The notes under the pieces: model-generated
What the model was told of the DNA's origin: nothing
What the model saw: only the letters and a program-made list of their open reading frames with translations
Database searches by the model: none
Made by a program: the position numbers and the translations under genes
Shown: positions 63,929 through 64,000 of the stretch, piece after piece
How positions within the stretch are numbered: the first letter of the stretch is position 1
Layout of the letters: every line of letters begins with the position of its first letter
NCBI GenBank assembly: GCA_002706085.1
Contig: PAJO01000034.1
Coordinates: 28,212-92,211, forward strand
DNA from: Alcanivoracaceae bacterium
Lineage (GTDB): Bacteria > Pseudomonadota > Gammaproteobacteria > Pseudomonadales > Alcanivoracaceae
DNA length: 64,000 nt
Direction of reading: 5' to 3'

Positions 63929-64000
63929 AAATCCGGATCCTGACCCCGAAGACAGCACTGGCACCAGCGCAAAACAACCGCACCGGCAAACGAATTGGAC

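Noticed and set aside
63929-64000. End of dnaN upstream of recF
   Set aside because: Gene order would predict it, but no stop codon or DnaN C-terminal sequence appears in any minus-strand frame here.

Overview
The window looks like chromosomal DNA from an aerobic, GC-rich marine-type gammaproteobacterium close to Alcanivorax or the pseudomonads; this placement is inferred from gene order and protein style, not from a search. Support comes from the tonB-like/algH/ruvX/pyrR/pyrB/pyrC' order, which matches Pseudomonas, from the paired alcohol and aldehyde oxidation genes, and from many gammaproteobacterial intergenic repeats. The right end (recF, gyrB, two perfect parS sites) lies close to the replication origin. 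No rRNA, tRNA, CRISPR array, IS transposase or prophage was seen.

Layout. 0-6.3 kb: TonB-like 3' end, algH, ruvX, yceI/cytochrome b561, and pyrR-pyrB-pyrC' with a large inverted-repeat element between pyrR and pyrB. 6.3-11 kb: TetR regulator divergent from an aldehyde dehydrogenase/Tat lipoprotein/GMC oxidoreductase set. 11-14 kb: MerR regulator with two membrane proteins, divergent from a nucleoside-sugar-type epimerase, then a DUF4334 protein. 14.1-16.5 kb: four-gene operon with an unknown protein, a small GTPase and two Roadblock proteins. 17-25 kb: coaD, ggt, two SRPBCC proteins, nitronate monooxygenase, a decayed KefB-type antiporter, an HPP membrane protein and a Fur-box-associated PepSY protein. 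25-29 kb: envelope lipoprotein operon (COG3014, YcfL, LpoB, CsgG-like). 29-32.4 kb: serA divergent from a D-2-hydroxyglutarate dehydrogenase plus an FAH-family protein. 32.6-39 kb: Fic protein, ankyrin-like protein, TonB receptor plus PepSY protein. 39-50.6 kb: prpD, quinone oxidoreductase, arfB, SPFH protein, cytochrome b561, DUF445, MFS-acyltransferase fusion, TetR, PspA, YiaA/B. 50.6-54.6 kb: hexapeptide transferase, DUF4197 lipoprotein, glutamine amidotransferase, tag, WYL regulator. 54.7-60 kb: glyQS, gmhB, PlsC, H-NS-like protein. 60.4-63.9 kb: gyrB and recF.

The most unusual non-coding signal is a set of at least nine intergenic inverted repeats. Their arms are built from tandem 7-bp units ending in a fixed 7-mer, and the main family carries a shared GC-rich motif in the loop. 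Two further families (GTAGGAGCGTCGC-type and GCCATGCTTGC-type) are interspersed. Their number, heptad architecture and position near gene ends make them the best candidate here for a poorly described system. The GTPase/Roadblock operon is the best protein-level candidate.
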